A DNA stretch of 64,000 nucleotides from Hippasteria phrygiana (taxonomy: Eukaryota > Echinodermata > Asteroidea > Valvatida > Goniasteridae). Shown piece after piece: positions 22,013 through 36,840 of the stretch (positions within the stretch are counted from its first letter, which is position 1; each line of letters starts with the position of its first letter). A program made the translations under genes and the position numbers. Below the pieces are notes generated by a model. That model had not been told where the DNA came from. It did not search any database and saw only the letters and a program-made list of their open reading frames with translations. The DNA is taken from positions 868,001 to 932,000 of the forward strand of contig JAZGUH010000255.1 in the NCBI GenBank assembly GCA_037893225.1, given 5' to 3'.

Positions 22013-25000
22013 ATATTTCATGCAATTATAAATGAGTAAAGCAAGTCCATACCCCAGGGAATTTGACATGTATGGAGCAATAAATAGACGGTAACATGTA
22101 CACAGATGTTGGCCGGAAAGAAAATAAACATTGCGAGGTTTGAATTTTCTCTACAAGTTTTAACTCTGGGAAGCCGCCGATGATTGCAACATGTAGCGCC
22201 AGATCTAAGCTATCCATACATGTCAAAATTACTGCATTTGGTTGATATTTCATGCAATTATGAATGAGTAAAGCAAGTCCATACCCCAGGGAATTTGGCA
22301 GGCATGGAGCAATAAATAAAAGGTAATCTGCACACAGATGGTGGCCGGGAAGAAAATAAACATTGCGAGGTTTGAATTTTCTCCACAAGTGTTAACTCTA
22401 AGAAGCCGCCGATAATTGCAACATGTAGCGCCAGATCTAAGCTATACATACATGTCAAAATTACTGCATTTGGTTGATATTTCATGCAATTATGAATGAG
22501 TAAAGCAAGTCCATACCCCAGGGAATTTGACATGCATGGAGCAATAAATAGACGGTAATATGTACACAGATGTTGGCCGGAAAGAAAATAAACATTGCGA
22601 GGTTTGAATTTTCTCCACAAGTTTGAACTCTAAGAAGCCGCCGATGATTGCAACATGTAGCGCCAGATCTAAGCTATCCATACATGTCAAAATTACTGCA
22701 TTTGGTTGATATTTCATGCAATTATGAATGAGTAAAGCAAGTCCATACCCCAGGGAATTTGACAGGCATGGAGCAATAAATAAAAGGTAATATGCACACA
22801 GATGGTGGCCGGGAAGAAAATAAACATTGCGAGGTTTGAATTTTCTCCACAAGTGTTAACTCTAAGAAGCCGCCGATAATTGCAACATGTAGCGCCAGAT
22901 CTAAGCTATCCATACATGTCAAAATTACTGAATTTTGTTGATATTTCATGCAATTATGAATGAGTAAAGCAAGTCCATACCCCAGGGAATTTGACATGTA
23001 TGGAGCAATAATTAGACGGTAACATGTACACAGATGTTGGCCGGAAAGAAAATAAACATTGCGAGGTTTGAATTTTCTCTACAAGTTTTAACTCTGGGAA
23101 GCCGCCGATGATTGCAACATGTAGCGCCAGATCTAAGCTATCCATACATGTCAAAATTACTGCATTTGGTTGATATTTCATGCAATTATGAATGAGTAAA
23201 GCAAGTCCATACCCCAGGGAATTTGACAGGCATGGAGCAATAAATAAAAGGTAATATGCACACAGATGGTGGCCGGGAAGAAAATAAACATTGCGAGGTT
23301 TGAATTTTCTCCACAAGTGTTAACTCTAAGAAGCCGCCGATAATAGCAACATGTAGCGCCATATCTAAGCTATCCATACATGTCAAAATTACTGTATTTG
23401 GTTGATATTTCATGCAATTATGAATGAGTAAAGCAAGTCATACCCCAGGGAATTTGACAGGCATGGAGCAATAAATAGAAGGTAATATGTAAACAGATGT
23501 TGGCCGGAAAGAAAATAAACATTGCGAGGTTTGAATTTTCTCCACAAGTGTTAACTCTAAGAAGCCGCCGATAATTGCAACATGTAGCGCCAGATCTAAG
23601 CTATCCATACATGTCAAAATTACTGAATTTTGTTGATATTTCATGCAATTATGAATGAGTAAAGCAAGTCCATACCCCAGGGAATTTGACATGTATGGAG
23701 CAATAAATAGACGGTAACATGTACACAGATGTTGGCCGGAAAGAAAATAAACATTGCGAGGTTTGAATTTTCTCTACAAGTTTTAACTCTGGGAAGCCGC
23801 CGATGATTGCAACATGTAGCGCCATATCTAAGCTATCCATACATGTCAAAATTACTGTATTTGGTTGATATTTCATGCAATTATGAATGAGTAAAGCAAG
23901 TCCATACCCCAGGGAATTTGACATGTATGGAGCAATAAATAGACGGTAACATGTACACAGATGTTGGCCGGAAAGAAAATAAACATTGCGAGGTTTGAAT
24001 TTTCTCTACAAGTTTTAACTCTGGGAAGCCGCCGATGATTGCAACATGTAGCGCCATATCTAAGCTATCCATACATGTCAAAATTACTGTATTTGGTTGA
24101 TATTTCATGCAATTATGAATGAGTAAAGCAAGTCATACCCCAGGGAATTTGACAGGCATGGAGCAATAAATAGACGGTAATATGTACACAGATGTTGGCC
24201 GGAAAGAAAATAAACATTGCGAGGTTTGAATTTTCTCCACAAGTTTGAACTCTAAGAAGCCGCCGATGATTGCAACATGTAGCGCCAGATCTAAGCTATC
24301 CATACATGTCAACATTACTGCATTTGGTTGATATTTCATGCAATTATGAATGAGTAAAGCAAGTCCATACCCCAGGGAATTTGACAGGCATGGAGCAATA
24401 AATAAAAGGTAATATGCACACAGATGGTGGCCGGGAAGAAAATAAACATTGCGAGGTTTGAATTTTCTCCACAAGTGTTAACTCTAAGAAGCCGCCGATA
24501 ATTGCAACATGTAGCGCCATATCTAAGCTATCCATACATGTCAAAATTACTGTATTTGGTTGATATTTCATGCAATTATGAATGAGTAAAGCAAGTCATA
24601 CCCCAGGGAATTTGACAGGCATGGAGCAATAAATAGAAGGTAATATGTACACAGATGTTGGCCGGAAAGAAAATAAACATTGCGAGGTTTGAATTTTCTC
24701 CACAAGTGTTAACTCTAAGAAGCCGCCGATAATTGCAACATGTAGCGCCAGATCTAAGCTATCCATACATGTCAAAATTACTGAATTTTGTTGATATTTC
24801 ATGCAATTATGAATGAGTAAAGCAAGTCCATACCCCAGGGAATTTGACATGTATGGAGCAATAAATAGACGGTAACATGTACACAGATGTTGGCCGGAAA
24901 GAAAATAAACATTGCGAGGTTTGAATTTTCACTACAAGTTTTAACTCTGGGAAGCCGCCGATGATTGCAACATGTAGCGCCAGATCTAAGTTATACATAC

Positions 25001-25488
25001 ATGTCAAAATTACTGCATTTGGTTGATATTTCATGCAATTATGAATGAGTAAAGCAAGTCCATACCCCAGGGAATTTGACATGCATGGAGCAATAAATAG
25101 ACGGTAATATGTACACAGATGTTGGCCGGAAAGAAAATAAACATTGCGAGGTTTGAATTTTCTCCACAAGTTTGAACTCTAAGAAGCCGCCGATGATTGC
25201 AACATGTAGCGCCAGATCTAAGCTATCCATGCATGTCAAAATTACTGCATTTGGTTGATATTTCATGCAATTATGAATGAGTAAAGCAAGTCATACCCCA
25301 GGGAATTTGACAGGCATGGAGCAATAAATAGAAGGTAATATGCACACAGATGTTGGCCGGAAAGAAAATAAACATTGCGAGGTTTGAATTTTCTCCACAA
25401 GTGTTAACTCTAAGAAGCCGCCGATAATTGCAACATGTAGCGCCAGATCTAAGCTATCCATACATGTCAAAATTACTGAATTTTGTTG
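22013..25488 (+). repeat. Block 12: 14-monomer HOR with a duplicated R monomer, 3476 bp
   Basis: Order D E F I D* A J R R M A J2 Q H P at 22013, 22245, 22477, 22709, 22941, 23173, 23405, 23636, 23868, 24100, 24331, 24563, 24794, 25026 and 25258. The R at 23636 is repeated immediately at 23868, adding 232 bp. Confidence 0.95.
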
Positions 25489-28400
25489 ATATTTCATGCA
25501 ATTATAAATGAGTAAAGCAAGTCCATACCCCAGGGAATTTGACATGTATGGAGCAATAAATAGACGGTAACATGTACACAGATGTTGGCCGGAAAGAAAA
25601 TAAACATTGCGAGGTTTGAATTTTCTCTACAAGTTTTAACTCTGGGAAGCCGCCGATGATTGCAACATGTAGCGCCAGATCTAAGCTATCCATACATGTC
25701 AAAATTACTGCATTTGGTTGATATTTCATGCAATTATGAATGAGTAAAGCAAGTCCATACCCCAGGGAATTTGGCAGGCATGGAGCAATAAATAAAAGGT
25801 AATCTGCACACAGATGGTGGCCGGGAAGAAAATAAACATTGCGAGGTTTGAATTTTCTCCACAAGTGTTAACTCTAAGAAGCCGCCGATAATTGCAACAT
25901 GTAGCGCCAGATCTAAGCTATACATACATGTCAAAATTACTGCATTTGGTTGATATTTCATGCAATTATGAATGAGTAAAGCAAGTCCATACCCCAGGGA
26001 ATTTGACATGCATGGAGCAATAAATAGACGGTAATATGTACACAGATGTTGGCCGGAAAGAAAATAAACATTGCGAGGTTTGAATTTTCTCCACAAGTTT
26101 GAACTCTAAGAAGCCGCCGATGATTGCAACATGTAGCGCCAGATCTAAGCTATCCATACATGTCAAAATTACTGCATTTGGTTGATATTTCATGCAATTA
26201 TGAATGAGTAAAGCAAGTCCATACCCCAGGGAATTTGACAGGCATGGAGCAATAAATAAAAGGTAATATGCACACAGATGGTGGCCGGGAAGAAAATAAA
26301 CATTGCGAGGTTTGAATTTTCTCCACAAGTGTTAACTCTAAGAAGCCGCCGATAATTGCAACATGTAGCGCCAGATCTAAGCTATCCATACATGTCAAAA
26401 TTACTGAATTTTGTTGATATTTCATGCAATTATGAATGAGTAAAGCAAGTCCATACCCCAGGGAATTTGACATGTATGGAGCAATAATTAGACGGTAACA
26501 TGTACACAGATGTTGGCCGGAAAGAAAATAAACATTGCGAGGTTTGAATTTTCTCTACAAGTTTTAACTCTGGGAAGCCGCCGATGATTGCAACATGTAG
26601 CGCCAGATCTAAGCTATCCATACATGTCAAAATTACTGCATTTGGTTGATATTTCATGCAATTATGAATGAGTAAAGCAAGTCCATACCCCAGGGAATTT
26701 GACAGGCATGGAGCAATAAATAAAAGGTAATATGCACACAGATGGTGGCCGGGAAGAAAATAAACATTGCGAGGTTTGAATTTTCTCCACAAGTGTTAAC
26801 TCTAAGAAGCCGCCGATAATAGCAACATGTAGCGCCATATCTAAGCTATCCATACATGTCAAAATTACTGTATTTGGTTGATATTTCATGCAATTATGAA
26901 TGAGTAAAGCAAGTCATACCCCAGGGAATTTGACAGGCATGGAGCAATAAATAGAAGGTAATATGTAAACAGATGTTGGCCGGAAAGAAAATAAACATTG
27001 CGAGGTTTGAATTTTCTCCACAAGTGTTAACTCTAAGAAGCCGCCGATAATTGCAACATGTAGCGCCAGATCTAAGCTATCCATACATGTCAAAATTACT
27101 GAATTTTGTTGATATTTCATGCAATTATGAATGAGTAAAGCAAGTCCATACCCCAGGGAATTTGACATGTATGGAGCAATAAATAGACGGTAACATGTAC
27201 ACAGATGTTGGCCGGAAAGAAAATAAACATTGCGAGGTTTGAATTTTCTCTACAAGTTTTAACTCTGGGAAGCCGCCGATGATTGCAACATGTAGCGCCA
27301 TATCTAAGCTATCCATACATGTCAAAATTACTGTATTTGGTTGATATTTCATGCAATTATGAATGAGTAAAGCAAGTCATACCCCAGGGAATTTGACAGG
27401 CATGGAGCAATAAATAGACGGTAATATGTACACAGATGTTGGCCGGAAAGAAAATAAACATTGCGAGGTTTGAATTTTCTCCACAAGTTTGAACTCTAAG
27501 AAGCCGCCGATGATTGCAACATGTAGCGCCAGATCTAAGCTATCCATACATGTCAACATTACTGCATTTGGTTGATATTTCATGCAATTATGAATGAGTA
27601 AAGCAAGTCCATACCCCAGGGAATTTGACAGGCATGGAGCAATAAATAAAAGGTAATATGCACACAGATGGTGGCCGGGAAGAAAATAAACATTGCGAGG
27701 TTTGAATTTTCTCCACAAGTGTTAACTCTAAGAAGCCGCCGATAATTGCAACATGTAGCGCCATATCTAAGCTATCCATACATGTCAAAATTACTGTATT
27801 TGGTTGATATTTCATGCAATTATGAATGAGTAAAGCAAGTCATACCCCAGGGAATTTGACAGGCATGGAGCAATAAATAGAAGGTAATATGTACACAGAT
27901 GTTGGCCGGAAAGAAAATAAACATTGCGAGGTTTGAATTTTCTCCACAAGTGTTAACTCTAAGAAGCCGCCGATAATTGCAACATGTAGCGCCAGATCTA
28001 AGCTATCCATACATGTCAAAATTACTGAATTTTGTTGATATTTCATGCAATTATGAATGAGTAAAGCAAGTCCATACCCCAGGGAATTTGACATGTATGG
28101 AGCAATAAATAGACGGTAACATGTACACAGATGTTGGCCGGAAAGAAAATAAACATTGCGAGGTTTGAATTTTCACTACAAGTTTTAACTCTGGGAAGCC
28201 GCCGATGATTGCAACATGTAGCGCCAGATCTAAGTTATACATACATGTCAAAATTACTGCATTTGGTTGATATTTCATGCAATTATGAATGAGTAAAGCA
28301 AGTCCATACCCCAGGGAATTTGACATGCATGGAGCAATAAATAGACGGTAATATGTACACAGATGTTGGCCGGAAAGAAAATAAACATTGCGAGGTTTGA

Positions 28401-28732
28401 ATTTTCTCCACAAGTTTGAACTCTAAGAAGCCGCCGATGATTGCAACATGTAGCGCCAGATCTAAGCTATCCATGCATGTCAAAATTACTGCATTTGGTT
28501 GATATTTCATGCAATTATGAATGAGTAAAGCAAGTCATACCCCAGGGAATTTGACAGGCATGGAGCAATAAATAGAAGGTAATATGCACACAGATGTTGG
28601 CCGGAAAGAAAATAAACATTGCGAGGTTTGAATTTTCTCCACAAGTGTTAACTCTAAGAAGCCGCCGATAATTGCAACATGTAGCGCCAGATCTAAGCTA
28701 TCCATACATGTCAAAATTACTGAATTTTGTTG
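25489..28732 (+). repeat. Block 13: 14-monomer HOR, full copy, 3244 bp
   Basis: Same order and length as block 10, starting at 25489, 25721, 25953, 26185, 26417, 26649, 26881, 27112, 27344, 27575, 27807, 28038, 28270 and 28502. It carries the private marks 'aattataaatg', 'ataatagcaac' and 'tgtcaacatt' at the same unit positions. Confidence 0.95.
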
Positions 28733-29427
28733 ATATTTCATGCAATTATGAATGAGTAAAGCAAGTCCATACCCCAGGGAATTTGACATGTATGGAGCAA
28801 TAAATAGACGGTAACATGTACACAGATGTTGGCCGGAAAGAAAATAAACATTGCGAGGTTTGAATTTTCTCTACAAGTTTTAACTCTGGGAAGCCGCCGA
28901 TGATTGCAACATGTAGCGCCAGATCTAAGCTATACATACATGTCAAAATTACTGCATTTGGTTGATATTTCATGCAATTATGAATGAGTAAAGCAAGTCC
29001 ATACCCCAGGGAATTTGACAGGCATGGAGCAATAAATAGACGGTAATATGTACACAGATGTTGGCCGGAAAGAAAATAAACATTGCGAGGTTTGAATTTT
29101 CTCCACAAGTTTGAACTCTAAGAAGCCGCCGATGATTGCAACATGTAGCGCCAGATCTAAGCTATCCATGCATGTCAAAATTACTGCATTTGGTTGATAT
29201 TTCATGCAATTATGAATGAGTAAAGCAAGTCATACCCCAGGGAATTTGACAGGCATGGAGCAATAAATAAAAGGTAATATGCACACAGATGGTGGCCGGG
29301 AAGAAAATAAACATTGCGAGGTTTGAATTTTCTCCACAAGTGTTAACTCTAAGAAGCCGCCGATAATTGCAACATGTAGCGCCATATCTAAGCTATCCAT
29401 ACATGTCAAAATTACTGTATTTGGTTG
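28733..29427 (+). repeat. Block 14: linker of three monomers
   Basis: D' (28733), an M/H mixed monomer (28965: 'gtccat', 'gacaggcatgg', 'tagacgg', 'gtttgaac', 'tccatgc') and a 231-bp A (29197). These connect the 14-monomer family on the left with the 13-monomer family on the right. Confidence 0.85.
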
Positions 29428-32400
29428 ATATTTCATGCAATTATGAATGAGTAAAGCAAGTCATACCCCAGGGAATTTGACAGGCATGGAGCAATAAATA
29501 GACGGTAATATGTACACAGATGTTGGCCGGAAAGAAAATAAACATTGCGAGGTTTGAATTTTCTCCACAAGTTTGAACTCTAAGAAGCCGCCGATGATTG
29601 CAACATGTAGCGCCAGATCTAAGCTATCCATACATGTCAAAATTACTGCATTTGGTTGATATTTCATGCAATTATGAATGAGTAAAGCAAGTCCATACCC
29701 CAGGGAATTTGACATGCATGGAGCAATAAATAGACGGTAATATGTACACAGATGTTGGCCGGAAAGAAAATAAACATTGCGAGGTTTGAATTTTCTCCAC
29801 AAGTTTGAACTCTAAGAAGCCGCCGATGATTGCAACATGTAGCGCCAGATCTAAGCTATCCATGCATGTCAAAATTACTGCATTTGGTTGATATTTCATG
29901 CAATTATGAATGAGTAAAGCAAGTCATACCCCAGGGAATTTGACAGGCATGGAGCAATAAATAGAAGGTAATATGCACACAGATGTTGGCCGGAAAGAAA
30001 ATAAACATTGCGAGGTTTGAATTTTCTCCACAAGTGTTAACTCTAAGAAGCCGCCGATAATTGCAACATGTAGCGCCAGATCTAAGCTATCCATACATGT
30101 CAAAATTACTGAATTTTGTTGATATTTCATGCAATTATGAATGAGTAAAGCAAGTCCATACCCCAGGGAATTTGACATGTATGGAGCAATAAATAGACGG
30201 TAACATGTACACAGATGTTGGCCGGAAAGAAAATAAACATTGCGAGGTTTGAATTTTCTCCACAAGTTTTAACTCTGGGAAGCCGCCGATGATTGCAACA
30301 TGTAGCGCCAGATCTAAGCTATACATACATGTCAAAATTACTGCATTTGGTTGATATTTCATGCAATTATGAATGAGTAAAGCAAGTCCATACCCCAGGG
30401 AATTTGACATGCATGGAGCAATAAATAGACGGTAATATGTACACAGATGTTGGCCGGAAAGAAAATAAACATTGCGAGGTTTGAATTTTCTCCACAAGTG
30501 TTAACTCTAAGAAGCCGCCGATAATTGCAACATGTAGCGCCAGATCTAAGCTATCCATACATGTCAACATTACTGTATTTGGTTGATATTTCATGCAATT
30601 ATGAATGAGTAAAGCAAGTCATACCCCAGGGAATTTGACAGGCATGGAGCAATAAATAGACGGTAACATGTACACAGATGTTGGCCGGAAAGAAAATAAA
30701 CATTGCGAGGTTTGAATTTTCACTACAAGTTTGAACTCTAAGAAGCCGCCGATGATTGCAACATGTAGCGCCAGATCTAAGCTATCCATGCATGTCAAAA
30801 TTACTGCATTTGGTTGATATTTCATGCAATTATGAATGAGTAAAGCAAGTCATACCCCAGGGAATTTGACAGGCATGGAGCAATAAATAAAAGGTAATAT
30901 GCACACAGATGGTGGCCGGGAAGAAAATAAACATTGCGAGGTTTGAATTTTCTCCACAAGTGTTAACTCTAAGAAGCCGCCGATAATTGCAACATGTAGC
31001 GCCAGATCTAAGCTATCCATACATGTCAAAATTACTGAATTTTGTTGATATTTCATGCAATTATGAATGAGTAAAGCAAGTCCATACCCCAGGGAATTTG
31101 ACATGTATGGAGCAATAAATAGACGGTAACATGTACACAGATGTTGGCCGGAAAGAAAATAAACATTGCGAGGTTTGAATTTTCTCTACAAGTTTTAACT
31201 CTGGGAAGCCGCCGATGATTGCAACATGTAGCGCCAGATCTAAGCTATCCATACATGTCAAAATTACTGCATTTGGTTGATATTTCATGCAATTATGAAT
31301 GAGTAAAGCAAGTCCATACCCCAGGGAATTTGGCAGGCATGGAGCAATAAATAAAAGGTAATCTGCACACAGATGGTGGCCGGGAAGAAAATAAACATTG
31401 CGAGGTTTGAATTTTCTCCACAAGTGTTAACTCTAAGAAGCCGCCGATAATTGCAACATGTAGCGCCAGATCTAAGCTATACATACATGTAAAAATTACT
31501 GCATTTGGTTGATATTTCATGCAATTATGAATGAGTAAAGCAAGTCCATACCCCAGGGAATTTGACATGCATGGAGCAATAAATAGACGGTAATATGTAC
31601 ACAGATGTTGGCCGGAAAGAAAATAAACATTGCGAGGTTTGAATTTTCTCCACAAGTTTGAACTCTAAGAAGCCGCCGATGATTGCAACATGTAGCGCCA
31701 GATCTAAGCTATCCATACATGTCAAAATTACTGCATTTGGTTGATATTTCATGCAATTATGAATGAGTAAAGCAAGTCCATACCCCAGGGAATTTGACAG
31801 GCATGGAGCAATAAATAAAAGGTAATATGCACACAGATGGTGGCCGGGAAGAAAATAAACATTGCGAGGTTTGAATTTTCTCCACAAGTGTTAACTCTAA
31901 GAAGCCGCCGATAATTGCAACATGTAGCGCCAGATCTAAGCTATCCATACATGTCAAAATTACTGAATTTTGTTGATATTTCATGCAATTATGAATGAGT
32001 AAAGCAAGTCCATACCCCAGGGAATTTGACATGTATGGAGCAATAATTAGACGGTAACATGTACACAGATGTTGGCCGGAAAGAAAATAAACATTGCGAG
32101 GTTTGAATTTTCTCTACAAGTTTTAACTCTGGGAAGCCGCCGATGATTGCAACATGTAGCGCCAGATCTAAGCTATCCATACATGTCAAAATTACTGCAT
32201 TTGGTTGATATTTCATGCAATTATGAATGAGTAAAGCAAGTCCATACCCCAGGGAATTTGACAGGCATGGAGCAATAAATAAAAGGTAATATGCACACAG
32301 ATGGTGGCCGGGAAGAAAATAAACATTGCGAGGTTTGAATTTTCTCCACAAGTGTTAACTCTAAGAAGCCGCCGATAATTGCAACATGTAGCGCCATATC

Positions 32401-32439
32401 TAAGCTATCCATACATGTCAAAATTACTGTATTTGGTTG
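29428..32439 (+). repeat. Block 15: 13-monomer HOR copy 1, 3012 bp
   Basis: Order M H P D' L (Q'/N fusion) C D E F I D* A, starting at 29428, 29659, 29891, 30122, 30354, 30586, 30817, 31048, 31280, 31512, 31744, 31976 and 32208. E at 31280 has 'tgtaaaaatt'. D' at 30122 has 'ctccacaagtttt' instead of 'ctctac'. Confidence 0.94.
30586..30816 (+). repeat. Q'/N fusion monomer
   Basis: The left part ('tagacgg', 'aacatgtac', 'ttttcactac') is that of Q' (compare 36610). The right part ('gtttgaac', 'ctaagaag', 'tccatgc') is that of N or H (compare 36841). The switch lies in the short 'acaagttt' stretch. The same fusion is at 33598-33828. Confidence 0.9.
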
Positions 32440-35400
32440 ATATTTCATGCAATTATGAATGAGTAAAGCAAGTCATACCCCAGGGAATTTGACAGGCATG
32501 GAGCAATAAATAGACGGTAATATGTACACAGATGTTGGCCGGAAAGAAAATAAACATTGCGAGGTTTGAATTTTCTCCACAAGTTTGAACTCTAAGAAGC
32601 CGCCGATGATTGCAACATGTAGCGCCAGATCTAAGCTATCCATACATGTCAAAATTACTGCATTTGGTTGATATTTCATGCAATTATGAATGAGTAAAGC
32701 AAGTCCATACCCCAGGGAATTTGACATGCATGGAGCAATAAATAGACGGTAATATGTACACAGATGTTGGCCGGAAAGAAAATAAACATTGCGAGGTTTG
32801 AATTTTCTCCACAAGTTTGAACTCTAAGAAGCCGCCGATGATTGCAACATGTAGCGCCAGATCTAAGCTATCCATGCATGTCAAAATTACTGCATTTGGT
32901 TGATATTTCATGCAATTATGAATGAGTAAAGCAAGTCATACCCCAGGGAATTTGACAGGCATGGAGCAATAAATAGAAGGTAATATGCACACAGATGTTG
33001 GCCGGAAAGAAAATAAACATTGCGAGGTTTGAATTTTCTCCACAAGTGTTAACTCTAAGAAGCCGCCGATAATTGCAACATGTAGCGCCAGATCTAAGCT
33101 ATCCATACATGTCAAAATTACTGAATTTTGTTGATATTTCATGCAATTATGAATGAGTAAAGCAAGTCCATACCCCAGGGAATTTGACATGTATGGAGCA
33201 ATAAATAGACGGTAACATGTACACAGATGTTGGCCGGAAAGAAAATAAACATTGCGAGGTTTGAATTTTCTCCACAAGTTTTAACTCTGGGAAGCCGCCG
33301 ATGATTGCAACATGTAGCGCCAGATCTAAGCTATACATACATGTCAAAATTACTGCATTTGGTTGATATTTCATGCAATTATGAATGAGTAAAGCAAGTC
33401 CATACCCCAGGGAATTTGACATGCATGGAGCAATAAATAGACGGTAATATGTACACAGATGTTGGCCGGAAAGAAAATAAACATTGCGAGGTTTGAATTT
33501 TCTCCACAAGTGTTAACTCTAAGAAGCCGCCGATAATTGCAACATGTAGCGCCAGATCTAAGCTATCCATACATGTCAACATTACTGTATTTGGTTGATA
33601 TTTCATGCAATTATGAATGAGTAAAGCAAGTCATACCCCAGGGAATTTGACAGGCATGGAGCAATAAATAGACGGTAACATGTACACAGATGTTGGCCGG
33701 AAAGAAAATAAACATTGCGAGGTTTGAATTTTCACTACAAGTTTGAACTCTAAGAAGCCGCCGATGATTGCAACATGTAGCGCCAGATCTAAGCTATCCA
33801 TGCATGTCAAAATTACTGCATTTGGTTGATATTTCATGCAATTATGAATGAGTAAAGCAAGTCATACCCCAGGGAATTTGACAGGCATGGAGCAATAAAT
33901 AAAAGGTAATATGCACACAGATGGTGGCCGGGAAGAAAATAAACATTGCGAGGTTTGAATTTTCTCCACAAGTGTTAACTCTAAGAAGCCGCCGATAATT
34001 GCAACATGTAGCGCCAGATCTAAGCTATCCATACATGTCAAAATTACTGAATTTTGTTGATATTTCATGCAATTATGAATGAGTAAAGCAAGTCCATACC
34101 CCAGGGAATTTGACATGTATGGAGCAATAAATAGACGGTAACATGTACACAGATGTTGGCCGGAAAGAAAATAAACATTGCGAGGTTTGAATTTTCTCTA
34201 CAAGTTTTAACTCTGGGAAGCCGCCGATGATTGCAACATGTAGCGCCAGATCTAAGCTATCCATACATGTCAAAATTACTGCATTTGGTTGATATTTCAT
34301 GCAATTATGAATGAGTAAAGCAAGTCCATACCCCAGGGAATTTGGCAGGCATGGAGCAATAAATAAAAGGTAATCTGCACACAGATGGTGGCCGGGAAGA
34401 AAATAAACATTGCGAGGTTTGAATTTTCTCCACAAGTGTTAACTCTAAGAAGCCGCCGATAATTGCAACATGTAGCGCCAGATCTAAGCTATACATACAT
34501 GTAAAAATTACTGCATTTGGTTGATATTTCATGCAATTATGAATGAGTAAAGCAAGTCCATACCCCAGGGAATTTGACATGCATGGAGCAATAAATAGAC
34601 GGTAATATGTACACAGATGTTGGCCGGAAAGAAAATAAACATTGCGAGGTTTGAATTTTCTCCACAAGTTTGAACTCTAAGAAGCCGCCGATGATTGCAA
34701 CATGTAGCGCCAGATCTAAGCTATCCATACATGTCAAAATTACTGCATTTGGTTGATATTTCATGCAATTATGAATGAGTAAAGCAAGTCCATACCCCAG
34801 GGAATTTGACAGGCATGGAGCAATAAATAAAAGGTAATATGCACACAGATGGTGGCCGGGAAGAAAATAAACATTGCGAGGTTTGAATTTTCTCCACAAG
34901 TGTTAACTCTAAGAAGCCGCCGATAATTGCAACATGTAGCGCCAGATCTAAGCTATCCATACATGTCAAAATTACTGAATTTTGTTGATATTTCATGCAA
35001 TTATGAATGAGTAAAGCAAGTCCATACCCCAGGGAATTTGACATGTATGGAGCAATAATTAGACGGTAACATGTACACAGATGTTGGCCGGAAAGAAAAT
35101 AAACATTGCGAGGTTTGAATTTTCTCTACAAGTTTTAACTCTGGGAAGCCGCCGATGATTGCAACATGTAGCGCCAGATCTAAGCTATCCATACATGTCA
35201 AAATTACTGCATTTGGTTGATATTTCATGCAATTATGAATGAGTAAAGCAAGTCCATACCCCAGGGAATTTGACAGGCATGGAGCAATAAATAAAAGGTA
35301 ATATGCACACAGATGGTGGCCGGGAAGAAAATAAACATTGCGAGGTTTGAATTTTCTCCACAAGTGTTAACTCTAAGAAGCCGCCGATAATTGCAACATG

Positions 35401-35451
35401 TAGCGCCATATCTAAGCTATCCATACATGTCAAAATTACTGTATTTGGTTG
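32440..35451 (+). repeat. Block 16: 13-monomer HOR copy 2, 3012 bp
   Basis: Same order as block 15 at a constant offset of 3012 bp (32440, 32671, 32903, 33134, 33366, 33598, 33829, 34060, 34292, 34524, 34756, 34988, 35220). It shares the Q'/N fusion, 'tgtcaacatt' in L and 'tgtaaaaatt' in E, so these marks predate the duplication. Confidence 0.95.
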
Positions 35452-36840
35452 ATATTTCATGCAATTATGAATGAGTAAAGCAAGTCATACCCCAGGGAAT
35501 TTGACAGGCATGGAGCAATAAATAGACGGTAATATGTACACAGATGTTGGCCGGAAAGAAAATAAACATTGCGAGGTTTGAATTTTCTCCACAAGTTTGA
35601 ACTCTAAGAAGCCGCCGATGATTGCAACATGTAGCGCCAGATCTAAGCTATCCATACATGTCAAAATTACTGCATTTGGTTGATATTTCATGCAATTATG
35701 AATGAGTAAAGCAAGTCCATACCCCAGGGAATTTGACATGCATGGAGCAATAAATAGACGGTAATATGTACACAGATGTTGGCCGTAAAGAAAATAAACA
35801 TTGCGAGGTTTGAATTTTCTCCACAAGTTTGAACTCTAAGAAGCCGCCGATGATTGCAACATGTAGCGCCAGATCTAAGCTATCCATGCATGTCAAAATT
35901 ACTGCATTTGGTTGATATTTCATGCAATTATGAATGAGTAAAGCAAGTCATACCCCAGGGAATTTGACAGGCATGGAGCAATAAATAGAAGGTAATATGC
36001 ACACAGATGTTGGCCGGAAAGAAAATAAACATTGCGAGGTTTGAATTTTCTCCACAAGTGTTAACTCTAAGAAGCCGCCGATAATTGCAACATGTAGCGC
36101 CAGATCTAAGCTATCCATACATGTCAAAATTACTGAATGTTGTTGATATTTCATGCAATTATGAATGAGTAAAGCAAGTCCATACCCCAGGGAATTTGAC
36201 ATGTATGGAGCAATAAATAGACGGTAACATGTACACAGATGTTGGCCGGAAAGAAAATAAACATTGCGAGGTTTGAATTTTCTCAACAAGTTTTAACTCT
36301 GGGAAGCCGCCGATGATTGCAACATGTAGCGCCAGATCTAAGCTATACATACATGTCAAAATTACTGCATTTGGTTGATATTTCATGCAATTATGAATGA
36401 GTAAAGCAAGTCCATACCCCAGGGAATTTGACATGCATGGAGCAATAAATAGACGGTAATATGTACACAGATGTTGGCCGGAAAGAAAATAAACATTGCG
36501 AGGTTTGAATTTTCTCCACAAGTGTTAACTCTAAGAAGCCGCCGATAATTGCAACATGTAGCGCCAGATCTAAGCTATCCATACATGTCAAAATTACTGT
36601 ATTTGGTTGATATTTCATGCAATTATGAATGAGTAAAGCAAGTCATACCCCAGGGAATTTGACAGGCATGGAGCAATAAATAGACGGTAACATGTACACA
36701 GATGTTGGCCGGAAAGAAAATAAACATTGCGAGGTTTGAATTTTCACTACAAGTTTTAACTCTGGGAAGCCGCCGATGATTGCAACATGTAGCGCCAGAT
36801 CTAAGTTATACATACATGTCAAAATTACTGCATTTGGTTG

